From the NCBI RefSeq assembly GCF_014197265.1, contig NZ_JACIFH010000001.1:3038001-3102000 (forward strand): 64,000 bases of DNA, in the 5' to 3' direction. Each line of letters starts with the position of its first letter. Within the stretch, counting starts at the first letter, position 1. The DNA comes from Microbacterium invictum. GTDB lineage: Bacteria > Actinomycetota > Actinomycetes > Actinomycetales > Microbacteriaceae. The position numbers were made by a program, and so were the translations under genes. Below the pieces are notes generated by a model. That model worked only from the letters and a program-made list of their open reading frames with translations, was not told the origin of the DNA and did not search any database. This document shows positions 1-8,569 of the stretch, in pieces.

Positions 1-1289
1 AGGGCGCCGAGTACTTCCTGCCCGACCGCGAATACGACCGGCCGCAGACATCCTGGCGGTGGGCGCCGGGCGAACGATTCATCGACGACGCCGTCGACGC
101 GTACGCCCAGGTGCACGAGAACCTCGTCGTGCACGACCCGCGCTATCCATCGCCCGACACACTTCGCTCAGTGGTACGGATGGGCAACGTCGACTTCGAG
201 GGCGACACTTCGACGGAATCACCCGGTTCGCAGCTCATCACCGATGTCCTGCTCGATGACCGTCCGGGACCGGTGCACCTGCAGATGTGGGCAGGGCCGG
301 CCACAGTCGCGCGTGCCCTGATGTCGATCGAAGAACGCTACGGCGAGACCGCGGAGTGGGAGCGGGTGCGCGCCGAGGTCTCGGCGAAGGCCATCATCAC
401 CAAGTTCGCCTCGCAGGACTCCACCTATGACGACTACATCCTTCCGGTGTGGCCGGACATCCGGGTGATTGAGACCGCGATGTCCGCCTGGGGGTACCTG
501 ACGCGCAAGACCATCGAACCCACCGACAGGCATCTGCTGGGCGCCGAGTGGATGCGCGCGAACGTGACCGGTGTCGGCCCGCTGGGTGCCCTTTACCGGG
601 TCTGGGGCGATGGGCGCCAGATGGTGCCCGGCGATGTCGCCGACTATTTTCACCTCTCCGGACATTCCAGCGATGAGCTGCGCGCCATGGGGTATCGGGT
701 GTGGGTCGAGCCGCAGCCTGCCGGCGAGTGGATCTCTGAGGGCGACACGACCAACATGCTGAACCTCATTGTGCCCGGGCTGCGCGGGCACGAGCACCCG
801 ACGTTCGGTGGCTGGGGTGGTCGGTCCCGGCGCACTGGCGTGGGCCCCGACACGTGGGAGCCGCTGGGCGGCTTCTTCGGTTCGGGTGACGGCGACGAGT
901 CGTCGGTCACCGGCTGGTTCGCCCACGCGCAGGCGGACTTCGCGGCCCGACTGCGATGGTCGGTGACGCCGTCGTTCGGCGGTGTGAACCACCACCCGAT
1001 GCTGCGCATCGAGCAGGGACTCGACCTGGCCGTCTCGGCAGGACAGCGCGTCGAGTTGACCGCGCAGGTGGACGACCCTGACGGCGACGCGGTCTCGTGC
1101 CAATGGTGGTGCGACGCCGAGGCCGGTGAGACCGCCGTTGTCGACGTGCAGGCGAATGCCACAGCGGTGGTGGTGCGGGTGCCGGCGGATGCCGCGCCCG
1201 GCGCCACCATCCACGTCATCGTGGCGGCCACCGACGACGCGCCCGAACCGCTCTCTGCGTGGCAGCGCGTCGTGCTCACCGTGCGCTGA
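1..1289 (+). CDS. DUF1593 (Sde182-type) nucleoside-hydrolase-like protein, 5' truncated
   Basis: The reading frame is open from base 3 to the TGA at 1287-1289 with no start inside the window, so the N-terminus is missing. The visible 429 residues resemble the DUF1593 / cellulose-binding Sde182 family: an N-terminal nucleoside-hydrolase-like fold (the stretch with HLQMWAGPATVARAL, then the ITKFASQDSTYDDYILP region) followed by a C-terminal Ig-like beta domain that begins near RIEQGLDLAVSAGQRVELTAQ. Family members are often found with polysaccharide-degradation genes, which fits the neighbouring catabolic loci, but the substrate is unknown. It runs convergently towards the apionate operon and is probably the last gene of an operon lying outside the window. 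Confidence 0.8.
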   Translation, partial: GAEYFLPDREYDRPQTSWRWAPGERFIDDAVDAYAQVHENLVVHDPRYPSPDTLRSVVRMGNVDFEGDTSTESPGSQLITDVLLDDRPGPVHLQMWAGPATVARALMSIEERYGETAEWERVRAEVSAKAIITKFASQDSTYDDYILPVWPDIRVIETAMSAWGYLTRKTIEPTDRHLLGAEWMRANVTGVGPLGALYRVWGDGRQMVPGDVADYFHLSGHSSDELRAMGYRVWVEPQPAGEWISEGDTTNMLNLIVPGLRGHEHPTFGGWGGRSRRTGVGPDTWEPLGGFFGSGDGDESSVTGWFAHAQADFAARLRWSVTPSFGGVNHHPMLRIEQGLDLAVSAGQRVELTAQVDDPDGDAVSCQWWCDAEAGETAVVDVQANATAVVVRVPADAAPGATIHVIVAATDDAPEPLSAWQRVVLTVR

Positions 1290-1341
1290 CCCACCCCCTC
1301 GCGGTATGCGGTCGCATCACCTTCGCGGCCGCGCGCGGGGG

Positions 1342-3102
1342 TCACGCCGACGCGAGGGTGGAGCCGCGCGCGGGCTGAGAGTGATCGATTGCGACCCAGC
1401 CGTCGGCTGGGATATGGGCGTGGATCGTCGCGCCGGCGACCTCGATCGTGAGGGCACGGTCTGCCGGGCCGAGGTTCGCCGCCAGCACCCGCGTGTGGCC
1501 GTCCGCATCGCGCACGCCAAGCGCCCACAGCAGTCCGTCCGGACTAGGCCCCCACTGCAGCTCACCGGGCGCGAGCGCAGCAAGGGCGTCGATTGCAGCG
1601 GCGACGGGGAAGGCGGCGCCCGACGACGAATGGATGCCGCGTGGCCCCCATTCCTCGAAGAAGGTGAGCGATGCCACGCCGGGCACCGCGAGGGCGGCGG
1701 CGCTCGCGATCGTCCAGGCCGCCAGTTCGGGGACACGCTGGCGCACATCGTCGATCCCGGTGTGCTCGGCCCCGTAGCCCTCGGCCAGATCGGCGCCGGT
1801 CGGCGCCGGCTCGGGGGCCGTCGCGACGTCGTTGAAGCGTGGCCGCAGGGTCACCGGGCCGATGTGGACCGGCGTCCCCCCGGCATCGGCGACCGTCTGC
1901 ATCGCGATCAGGCGCTGCATCGCGACAGCCTCGACGAGCTGCTCGGTGCTCGTCGCGTGGAACAGCGGCGTGGTCGCGGTGACGATGCCGTCGAGATCCG
2001 AGGGCAGTCGCCATCGCTCGCGGTTGAGCTCGGTGAAGTGCGAGCGGGCGCCGCCGACCACCGGCGCCCTCACGTCAGCAGCCGCCAGCGCACGACGCAG
2101 CGACGCGACCGCCTCGACGTCGGAGACGTGGCGCGCGACGCCGGTCCGGTGGAACACTCCGACGCGGGCCAGATCGTGATCGCGCAGGGCCCGCGCGGCA
2201 CGGACGGGAACCGTCGGGTCGGCCGGATCGAGAATGAACCGCACGTCCAGCGCCCGGCCTGTCGCCGTCGCCCGGTGTAGCGCCGCTGGCCACGACGGCG
2301 TCGCCAGATCGAGTTCGACCAGACGCACGTCGCCGACGCGGGGAATCGTCGCCGGCGCCGGGTCAGGGCCGGTCGCTGCGCCCAGTCCGAGTTGCGGGAA
2401 CGGGCCGCCGCTCGTGAGCACGATCCGGTCGGGCTCGGCGCGGGCGTCGGGATCGCCCGCTGGGCTCACCTCGACCGTCACCGTCTGGCGGACGTGCTCG
2501 CCGGGAGTGATCGTGTAAGGGAAGGGTAGTGCGAGAGGACGGCTGTAGGTCTTGAAGGATGCGTCTGACCAGTTGCGCTGGTCCTCCATCTCGAACACGT
2601 CACCTGCGAAGTTGACGGAGATCATCATGCCGTCATCGGTCCAGGCGAGGGTGGCGATGTCGGACACCGGCTGGTGGGGGCTGATCGCTTCCGGGAAGCG
2701 GGTTCGCTTCTGGCGGCCGTCCGTGTGTCCAACGTGCAGGTCGACGCCTGCGGCCTGGTGCGGGTGCAGCACGACCAGTCCGGTGCGGTTCGTCGCGAAG
2801 CCGTCGGGCGCGGCGAGATCCATCGAGACCACGAGGCGGTCGCCATCGGCATCGACTCGCACGACACCGCGCAGATCGGCATCCTGCCCTTCGGTGTGCA
2901 CGTGCAGTTCGAAGCCGTCGGGACCCTCTTCGATGGCGTCGACGACCAGGTCGGGTGTCGCCCAGCCGCTGTCGCGCACGACGGCGCGCACGCTGCGCAG
3001 CACGCGGCGCCCTTCGAATGCGATGTCGGCGATCTCGTCACCGCGCACCTCGATCGACCAGGCCCCGCGCTGCCACGGCCGTGCCGCCGTGTGCCATGCC
3101 AT
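1342..3102 (-). CDS. apnL: Probable D-apionate lactonase (apiose catabolism)
   Basis: A 586-residue protein, the last gene of a seven-gene minus-strand operon. Its ATG shares one base with the TGA of the upstream SDR gene (TGATG), so translation is probably coupled. It has no signal peptide. The N-terminal third is beta-rich; the middle looks like a TIM-barrel glycosidase-type fold (TGRALDVRFILDP, then VSDVEAVASLRRAL), and the C-terminus looks like a small beta sandwich. Size and context match the D-apionate lactonase family described for apiose catabolism, which opens apionolactone to D-apionate. The call rests mainly on co-occurrence with apnO, oiaC, lerK, lerI and derI homologues; no catalytic residue was assigned. 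The alternative is an uncharacterised glycosidase-like protein. Confidence 0.65.
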   Translation of the reverse strand: MAWHTAARPWQRGAWSIEVRGDEIADIAFEGRRVLRSVRAVVRDSGWATPDLVVDAIEEGPDGFELHVHTEGQDADLRGVVRVDADGDRLVVSMDLAAPDGFATNRTGLVVLHPHQAAGVDLHVGHTDGRQKRTRFPEAISPHQPVSDIATLAWTDDGMMISVNFAGDVFEMEDQRNWSDASFKTYSRPLALPFPYTITPGEHVRQTVTVEVSPAGDPDARAEPDRIVLTSGGPFPQLGLGAATGPDPAPATIPRVGDVRLVELDLATPSWPAALHRATATGRALDVRFILDPADPTVPVRAARALRDHDLARVGVFHRTGVARHVSDVEAVASLRRALAAADVRAPVVGGARSHFTELNRERWRLPSDLDGIVTATTPLFHATSTEQLVEAVAMQRLIAMQTVADAGGTPVHIGPVTLRPRFNDVATAPEPAPTGADLAEGYGAEHTGIDDVRQRVPELAAWTIASAAALAVPGVASLTFFEEWGPRGIHSSSGAAFPVAAAIDALAALAPGELQWGPSPDGLLWALGVRDADGHTRVLAANLGPADRALTIEVAGATIHAHIPADGWVAIDHSQPARGSTLASA

Positions 3103-3857
3103 CAGAGCGCAGTCATGCCGCCGTCGACGGCGAAGAGTGAGCCTGTTGCGAACTCGGCGTCGTCGGAGGCGAGGAACACCATGATTCCCTCGACGTCGCG
3201 CGGAGCGCCGGCGCGGCCGAGCGGGATCCGGCCGATGATGGCCGCCCGAGACTCCGGGTCCGAGGTGATGGTGCTGACCAGGGTCGTCTCCGTGTATGCG
3301 GGGACTACTGTGTTGACGCGGATGCCCCGATCGGCATAGGCAGCCGCCGCTGTCCGTGCGAGCCCGTGGATGCCGGCCTTCGTTGTGCTGTACGCGGTGA
3401 AGTCTCTGCCTTCGCCGTTGATGCCGGTCGGGCTGCCGGTGAGGATGATCGACCCCCCGCCGGTCGCGAGCATCGAGCGCACCGCGTGCTTGACGGTGAG
3501 GAAGGTGCCGGTCAGGTTGATGTCGAGGGTGCGCTTCCAGACGTCGAGGTCGAGGTCAGCGGCGGGGGCGTCCTGGCCGAACAACTGCACCCCGGCATTG
3601 GCGACGACGACGTCGGGCGCCCATCGTTCGGCGGCGAGGCCGGCGAACGCGGACTCGACGGCCTGCTCGTCGGAGATGTCCATCACCGCGGCGCGCGCCG
3701 CCTCGCCGATCAGCGTGGCGGCCGCGGCCGCGGCATCCGCATCGCGATCGGCGATCACGACGCGCGCGCCCTCGGCGGCGAACCGCGTGGCCACGGCCAG
3801 CCCAATGCCCGATCCGGCGCCGGTGACCAGCGCGGTCTTACCTTCCAATCGCATCAT
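3102..3857 (-). CDS. SDR-family sugar dehydrogenase, candidate D-apiose 1-dehydrogenase
   Basis: A 251-residue classical short-chain dehydrogenase. The N-terminal cofactor motif TGAGSGIGLA, the NAG motif (VVANAGV), the active-site serine (ILTGSPTG) and the YSTTK (YxxxK) tyrosine/lysine pair are all visible, and the protein ends in the usual FAVDGGMTAL. It starts 9 nt after apnO and overlaps apnL by one base. By position it could oxidise D-apiose to apionolactone, the step missing from the rest of the operon. The characterised apiose dehydrogenase belongs to the Gfo/Idh/MocA family, so an SDR here would be a non-homologous replacement. The role is inferred; the family is certain. Confidence 0.85.
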   Translation of the reverse strand: MMRLEGKTALVTGAGSGIGLAVATRFAAEGARVVIADRDADAAAAAATLIGEAARAAVMDISDEQAVESAFAGLAAERWAPDVVVANAGVQLFGQDAPAADLDLDVWKRTLDINLTGTFLTVKHAVRSMLATGGGSIILTGSPTGINGEGRDFTAYSTTKAGIHGLARTAAAAYADRGIRVNTVVPAYTETTLVSTITSDPESRAAIIGRIPLGRAGAPRDVEGIMVFLASDDAEFATGSLFAVDGGMTAL

Positions 3858-3866
3858 GCTCTTGTC

Positions 3867-4715
3867 CTACCGTTCGATGTGGTCCAGGTGCAGCATGCGG
3901 GCGAGGTTGCGGTCGAGCTCGTCGTCGCGGAAGATCTTCTTCCAGTCTTCCTTGATGATGCTCTCGCGACCGTAGCCCATGGCGATGAGGCAGGCGTCGC
4001 TGAACGGGTTGTCGCCGCGCAGCCCGTTGGCCAGGGCGACCTGGGTGTGGCCGTAGAGAATGCTGCGGGCCGCGGCCTCGGGGACGCCCATGGTGTGGAT
4101 GGCCTCGTCGAGTGCTTCGTTCAGCAGTGAGCCGATCATGCAGGCGACGGTCTCCACGAGGGTCGGTTCGAGTTGTGCGAGCTGTTTGATCGTGACCCAG
4201 TGCACGTCGATGACGGGGGCGTAGATGGCGCGGACGGTCTCTTCGACGATGTGCTTCTTGTCGTCGTCGTCGGACTCGATCGCCGCGATCGCGTCCTGTG
4301 GGGCGGCGATGCCGCCGAAGGTGTCTGCCCACTGTTCTTTCGTGGTGCGCTCCAGGAACACGGACGGGTGGCAGGGGTGGGCGACGGCCTGGATGACGTC
4401 TTCGCGGGTCGTGAGCAGTCCCGCATAGGCGGCGGCCGGGTCGAGGGTCAGCACGATCGCGCCGGACTTGAGCTGGGGGACGAGGTCGGCGGTGACCGGG
4501 CCCAGGGCCAGGTCGGGCACGGCGAGGACGACGATGTCGGCATCGGCGACCGCGGTTCCGGCATCCGTCAGTTCGCGACCGGCGTCGCGGGTGCGCTGCT
4601 GCCCGGCGGGGGAGGTCTCGACGTAGTGGACGATGTGGTCGGTCTTCACGAGGTTGTCGGACACGCGCATGCCCATCTTCCCGCCTGCTCCGATGACGGC
4701 GATGGTGTGGCTCAT
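3867..4715 (-). CDS. apnO: D-apionate oxidoisomerase
   Basis: A 282-residue Rossmann protein starting with IAVIGAGGKMGMRVSDNL (NAD-binding GxGxxG), followed by a 6-phosphogluconate-dehydrogenase-like helical C-terminal domain. This layout is that of D-apionate oxidoisomerase, which converts D-apionate to 3-oxo-isoapionate. The start was placed at the ATG at 4715 rather than an in-frame ATG 13 codons upstream. The chosen ATG overlaps the TGA of oiaC (ATGA) and is preceded by GAGGAG at good spacing, while the upstream 13 codons lie inside oiaC. Enzyme identity is from family resemblance plus operon context. Confidence 0.75.
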   Translation of the reverse strand: MSHTIAVIGAGGKMGMRVSDNLVKTDHIVHYVETSPAGQQRTRDAGRELTDAGTAVADADIVVLAVPDLALGPVTADLVPQLKSGAIVLTLDPAAAYAGLLTTREDVIQAVAHPCHPSVFLERTTKEQWADTFGGIAAPQDAIAAIESDDDDKKHIVEETVRAIYAPVIDVHWVTIKQLAQLEPTLVETVACMIGSLLNEALDEAIHTMGVPEAAARSILYGHTQVALANGLRGDNPFSDACLIAMGYGRESIIKEDWKKIFRDDELDRNLARMLHLDHIER

Positions 4716-5506
4716 GGGGTGCTCCTCAGGTAGTCCAGGGTGGTGCGGGTCCATTCCCGCTCGGTGCGGATGGTGGTCTCGGCGTCGCCTTGCCAGGGCA
4801 GCCAGTGCTCGACGATCTCGTTGATGCCGCGCTCCCGCGGGCGGACGGTCTCGAGCAGGTGGGGGTAGTCATGAAGCCCCGCGCCCATCGGGGCGCCGGA
4901 GTAGGTGAAGCCGACCCAGCCGGGCTGGCGGTCGAACGCGAAGTCCTTCACGTGGATGTCGGCGACCAGCGCGGCGGTCTGCTCGACGCAGTCGCGGGGC
5001 TGCTCGAGTCGGGCGACGATGTTGGCCGCGTCGAGGCAGATGCCCAGCTGCGGGCTGCCGAACGATTCCACGAGCCGCACCAGGTCGGCCGTCGCAACCT
5101 GCTCGTAGGTCTCCAGCGCAAGTGTCACGCCGGCGGTTTCGTACTGTGGCAGGGCGGTGCGCAGCCAGCGCTCGGCCTCGGTCATCGTCGGCCGCGAGTC
5201 GGGGCTGTGCAGCATGCTGCGCACGAGCGAGGCGTCGAAGACGGTGGCGAGGTCGAGGAAGCGCTCGAGCCGCTCCGGGGCGATGCCTTTCGTCCCGAGC
5301 TCGATTGTCAGACCCAGGTTGAGGGCAGCGGACGCCGCGTCGCGCAGCTGTGCGGTATCCATGTGCTCGAGGGGGGCGTAGTCGCAGATCTGGAACAGGT
5401 CGACCCCGAGCGCTCGGGTCTCCTCGAACGCGCCGATCAGGGTCAGCGGCTCGGGGACACGGTCGGAGTGCTGCCAATAGAAGGCGTAGCTGCCGAGCCC
5501 GATCAT
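4712..5506 (-). CDS. oiaC: Probable 3-oxo-isoapionate decarboxylase (xylose-isomerase-like TIM barrel)
   Basis: A 264-residue protein of the xylose isomerase-like TIM-barrel superfamily. Typical features are the N-terminal IGLGSYAFYW strand, a conserved glutamate-bearing strand (LALETYEQVATADL), LGICLDAAN and the metal/substrate histidine strand ADIHVKDFAF. Within an apionate operon this family corresponds to the decarboxylase that converts 3-oxo-isoapionate to L-erythrulose and CO2. Start and stop both overlap neighbours by ATGA (lerI upstream, apnO downstream). Outside this context it would be annotated only as a sugar phosphate isomerase/epimerase. Confidence 0.7.
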   Translation of the reverse strand: MIGLGSYAFYWQHSDRVPEPLTLIGAFEETRALGVDLFQICDYAPLEHMDTAQLRDAASAALNLGLTIELGTKGIAPERLERFLDLATVFDASLVRSMLHSPDSRPTMTEAERWLRTALPQYETAGVTLALETYEQVATADLVRLVESFGSPQLGICLDAANIVARLEQPRDCVEQTAALVADIHVKDFAFDRQPGWVGFTYSGAPMGAGLHDYPHLLETVRPRERGINEIVEHWLPWQGDAETTIRTEREWTRTTLDYLRSTP

Positions 5507-6273
5507 GCTGCGCGTCTCCGGATGGCGAGCGTGACCGCTTCGTCGAGCACCGCGGCCAGCGCCGAGGGATCATGGGCGAAACGGCCGAGGAACAGTCCGT
5601 CGACGTCGTCGCCCAGACGGGTCAGCAGGCCGGGGCCGGCGGAGCCGCCGTATATGACCTGCGAGCCGTTCCGGGCGGGGTCGGCGGCGAGGGCGTCCCG
5701 CAGGCCGCGGGTGACGGTGGTGATGTGTTCGGGGGAGGCGGGTTCGGCGGCACCGATCGCCCAGACCGGTTCGTAGGCGACCACGATCGGGCCGGCCGAG
5801 GCGCCGGCCAGGTCGGCGGTCAGCTGCGCGACGGTCGCGGCGGCTGCCGCCGCGGCATCCGTGCTCGCGGTCTCGCCGACACACACCACGGGAGTGATGT
5901 GGTGACGGAGGGATGCCGCGACCTTGGCGGTCACGTCCTGATCGGTCACGCCGAACAGCCGGCGTCGCTCGGCGTGGCCGACTTCGGCGTAGCGGACGTC
6001 GGACTCGGCGAGCTCGGCCGCCGTGATCTCGCCGGTGTAGGGGCCGGGCTCGAACGCCGAGACGTCCTGGGCGCCGATGGCGATGCCGGTGCCGCGCAGG
6101 CCGTCGTGCGCGTCGCCGAGCTGCAGGTAGGTCGGGAGGACGAAGACGTCGACCAGCGCATCGCGCAGGGCCGAATGGTCGCGCAGCTGCGCGGCGACTT
6201 CGCCGAACCACGTAGCGGCCTGCCGGCGCCCGAAGTACGCCTTCAGGCTCACGCCGATCGTCACCCGCCTCAT
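5503..6273 (-). CDS. lerI: L-erythrulose-1-phosphate isomerase (triosephosphate-isomerase family)
   Basis: A 256-residue TIM-family protein. It has the N-terminal GVSLKAYFG substrate lysine (the NxK motif of TPI reduced to SLK), the catalytic histidine/glutamate segments (AEVGHAERRR and VVAYEPVWAIG) and the phosphate-binding loops VIYGGSAGP and DGLFLGRFAHD. The start was placed at the ATG at 6273, whose A is shared with the TGA of derI (TGATG); a start 29 codons upstream would lie within derI. In the apiose and erythritol pathways this paralogue converts L-erythrulose-1-phosphate to D-erythrulose-4-phosphate. The operon context argues against it being the glycolytic TPI. Confidence 0.8.
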   Translation of the reverse strand: MRRVTIGVSLKAYFGRRQAATWFGEVAAQLRDHSALRDALVDVFVLPTYLQLGDAHDGLRGTGIAIGAQDVSAFEPGPYTGEITAAELAESDVRYAEVGHAERRRLFGVTDQDVTAKVAASLRHHITPVVCVGETASTDAAAAAAATVAQLTADLAGASAGPIVVAYEPVWAIGAAEPASPEHITTVTRGLRDALAADPARNGSQVIYGGSAGPGLLTRLGDDVDGLFLGRFAHDPSALAAVLDEAVTLAIRRRAA

Positions 6274-6743
6274 CAGCAGGAACCGGTGGACTCGTACTCG
6301 TCGATCACGCCGACCTTCGCAGCTGACGCGCTGGTCGTGTCGAAGCGGTAGGTCAGCCATTCGCGCACAAGACGGCGGGCGAGCTCGATGCCGACGACCC
6401 GCTGACCCATCGTGAGGATCTGGGCGTCGTTGGAGAGCACGCCCCGCTCGACCGAGAACGAATCGTGGGCGGTGACGGCACGGATGCCGGCGACCTTGTT
6501 CGCCGCGATCGCGACACCCAGGCCCGTGCCGCAGATGAGCAGGGCTCGGTCGGCGTCACCGCGGGCGACGCGCTCGGCCGCTTCAATCGCGACCTTCGGG
6601 TACGGCGTGTGTCCGTCGGCGGCCACGCCGACGTCGAAGACGCTGGCGACGCCGTCGCTGGCCTCGAGGTCCCTCTTCAGGATCTCTTTGTAGTCGAAGC
6701 CGGCGTCGTCGCAGCCGATGACGATGCGCAGAGGTTCAGGCAC
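6273..6743 (-). CDS. derI: D-erythrulose-4-phosphate isomerase (RpiB/LacAB family)
   Basis: A 156-residue RpiB-type isomerase. It has [11 protein letters not shown] at the N-terminus, the family cysteine segment [17 protein letters not shown] and the ALTA-like AVTAHDSFS stretch. The best start is the GTG at 6743, preceded at suitable spacing by AGGAAGGA within the 3' end of lerK and overlapping the lerK stop; an in-frame ATG at 6776 lies 33 bases further inside lerK. RpiB enzymes usually isomerise ribose-5-phosphate. Paired with lerI and lerK, this paralogue is expected to convert D-erythrulose-4-phosphate to D-erythrose-4-phosphate, which enters the pentose phosphate pathway. Confidence 0.8.
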   Translation of the reverse strand: MPEPLRIVIGCDDAGFDYKEILKRDLEASDGVASVFDVGVAADGHTPYPKVAIEAAERVARGDADRALLICGTGLGVAIAANKVAGIRAVTAHDSFSVERGVLSNDAQILTMGQRVVGIELARRLVREWLTYRFDTTSASAAKVGVIDEYESTGSC

Positions 6744-8466
6744 GTCGGGTTCCTTCCTGGGCCGCGGCGAGCACATCGCCGATGGCGGTCACGATGAGGG
6801 CGAGCGAGTGCGCGCCCGGGTCGGGGGTGCCGACGCTGTGGTGCCCGTGGGTGCGGGCGCGTCCCATGCGGGGCAGCAGGTCGGCGGTCGCGGTTGCCGC
6901 CGCGGTGGCACGCTCGGCGGCGGAGCGCCACGAGACGGCGAGGGAGCCTCCGGCCGTGGCTGCGCGATCCAGTTCGGCGCTGAAGGGAACGAGAGCATCG
7001 ATGAGGGTCTTGTCACCTACGACCGCCTTGCCGTAGGCCATGACACCCTGTGACCCGGCGGCCACCCCGGCAGCGACCGTCGCGGCATCGGGCCGGCCCT
7101 CGTCGCCGAGGGCGTCGGCGACGTGCGTGAGGATGACGCCCCACAGCGCGCCGGAGGTGCCTCCGGCTTTGTCGGCCCACGCGTCGGCCGCGCGGGTGAG
7201 GACTGTGCGCGCGCCCGCGCCGGCTTCGGCGGCGGCGCTCCCCGCGGCCAGGGCGGCACGCGAGCCACGCTGCATCCCGATCCCGTGATCGCCGTCGCCG
7301 GCGATCGCGTCCATGCGGCCCAATTCGTCCGCATGGGCGTCGACGATAGCGGCGATGGTCTCGAGGACGGCGCGGACGGTGGCGGCGACCGCGACCGAAT
7401 CGGCGTCGCCCTGCGTCAGCTCCTCAGCCGCATCAACGTGCGCCGTGGCATCCGCACGCTTGGCGGGAGCGACCGAGCCTCGGCGGTATGCCGGGGTGTC
7501 GACCGGTGTCTCCCAGAGCTCGGCGAGTTCGTCGTCGAGCCAGAACAGCGTCAGCGAGGTGCCGGCCATGTCGAAGCTGGTGCAGTACTCGCCCACGTGC
7601 GGGTCGACGACTTTGAGGCACGCGTCGGCGAGCAACTCAGCAATGCGCCGGTAAACGACGAACAGTTCCTCGTACTTCAATGATCCGAGCCCGTTCAGTA
7701 CCGGGATCACGCGCCCGTCGGCGCCGTCCGGGCGCTCCGTAAGCAGGCGACTCACGAGCAGTTCGGCAAGCTCATCGGCAGTGGGGATGTCGGTCTCGTC
7801 GATGCCGGGCTCGCCATGGATGCCTAAACCGATCGCCATCCGGCCGGATGGCACGGTGAACAGCGGCTCGGCTGCGCCGGGCAGGGTGCACCCCGTGAAG
7901 GCGACGCCGACCGAGCGGGTCCGGTCGTTCGCGTGTCGTGCCACGCGCGCGACGTCCGCGAGGTCGTACCCGGCTTCGGCGGCAGCGGCGGCCGTGCGGA
8001 ACACGGTCAGGTCACCGGCGATTCCACGACGTCGGTGCGCCTCGTCGGGGCGTGCGCTGACGATGTCGTCGGTGACGGCGACCGTGTCACAGGCGATGCC
8101 CTCGACCCGCAGCCGATCCTGCGCGGCGTCGAAGTTGAGGACGTCGCCGGCGTAGTTGCCGTACGAGAAGAACACGCCGCCGCCCGTGTCGGCTGCTTTC
8201 GCGACCGACACGATCTGCTGCGTGGAAGGGGAAGCGAACAGGTTGCCCATGGCGGCCCCGTGGGCAAGGCCCTGGCCGACCAGACCGCCGAAAGCGGGGT
8301 AGTGTCCCGAGCCGCCGCCGACGACGACCGCGACCTGACCGGCCGGCGACACAGTGTTGCGCACGACCCCACCGGGAACCCGGCGCACGTATCTCTCGTT
8401 CGCCGCGACGAAGCCGGCGATCATCTCATCCGCGAAGTCGGCGGGGTCGTTCCAGAGGCGGGTCAT
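6736..8466 (-). CDS. lerK: L-erythrulose kinase (dihydroxyacetone kinase family, DhaK-DhaL fusion)
   Basis: A 576-residue single-chain dihydroxyacetone kinase. The DhaK domain (about residues 1-330) carries the [10 protein letters not shown] segment and the substrate-binding histidine in GIHGEPG (near residue 217). The DhaL domain (about 370-576) carries [12 protein letters not shown] for Mg-ADP binding and GGTSGALWG. The start was set at the ATG at 8466; longer in-frame extensions would run through the promoter region and into the divergent regulator. As first gene of the operon it is expected to phosphorylate L-erythrulose made by oiaC. Dihydroxyacetone kinase activity cannot be excluded from sequence. 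Confidence 0.82.
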   Translation of the reverse strand: MTRLWNDPADFADEMIAGFVAANERYVRRVPGGVVRNTVSPAGQVAVVVGGGSGHYPAFGGLVGQGLAHGAAMGNLFASPSTQQIVSVAKAADTGGGVFFSYGNYAGDVLNFDAAQDRLRVEGIACDTVAVTDDIVSARPDEAHRRRGIAGDLTVFRTAAAAAEAGYDLADVARVARHANDRTRSVGVAFTGCTLPGAAEPLFTVPSGRMAIGLGIHGEPGIDETDIPTADELAELLVSRLLTERPDGADGRVIPVLNGLGSLKYEELFVVYRRIAELLADACLKVVDPHVGEYCTSFDMAGTSLTLFWLDDELAELWETPVDTPAYRRGSVAPAKRADATAHVDAAEELTQGDADSVAVAATVRAVLETIAAIVDAHADELGRMDAIAGDGDHGIGMQRGSRAALAAGSAAAEAGAGARTVLTRAADAWADKAGGTSGALWGVILTHVADALGDEGRPDAATVAAGVAAGSQGVMAYGKAVVGDKTLIDALVPFSAELDRAATAGGSLAVSWRSAAERATAAATATADLLPRMGRARTHGHHSVGTPDPGAHSLALIVTAIGDVLAAAQEGTRRA

Positions 8467-8507
8467 GCGGGGTCCTGTCGGTGTCGCGGCGCTGGCGTGC
8501 CTTCCAC

Positions 8508-8536
8508 ATAGTGACAAACCGGTTGACCAATTGCAA
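8508..8536 (-). promoter_or_regulatory. Candidate promoter and operator for the apionate operon
   Basis: Read on the minus strand there is a TTGCAA hexamer (8531-8536) and a CACTAT hexamer (8508-8513) separated by 17 bp, a plausible -35/-10 pair about 40 bp upstream of the lerK start. The spacer holds GGT-TG-ACC (8521-8528), a short inverted repeat of the kind bound by FadR/FCD-type GntR regulators, overlapping an ACCGGT palindrome. The adjacent divergent gene is such a regulator, so repression by occlusion of this promoter is a reasonable inference. Only sequence supports this. Confidence 0.45.
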
Positions 8537-8569
8537 GTTTCGACCGCCGATCCGCGGTAGGTTGGTCGC

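Noticed and set aside
219..1214. Long minus-strand frame opposite the DUF1593 gene
   Set aside because: It is a mirror of high-GC third-position coding on the plus strand, with no homologous motif.
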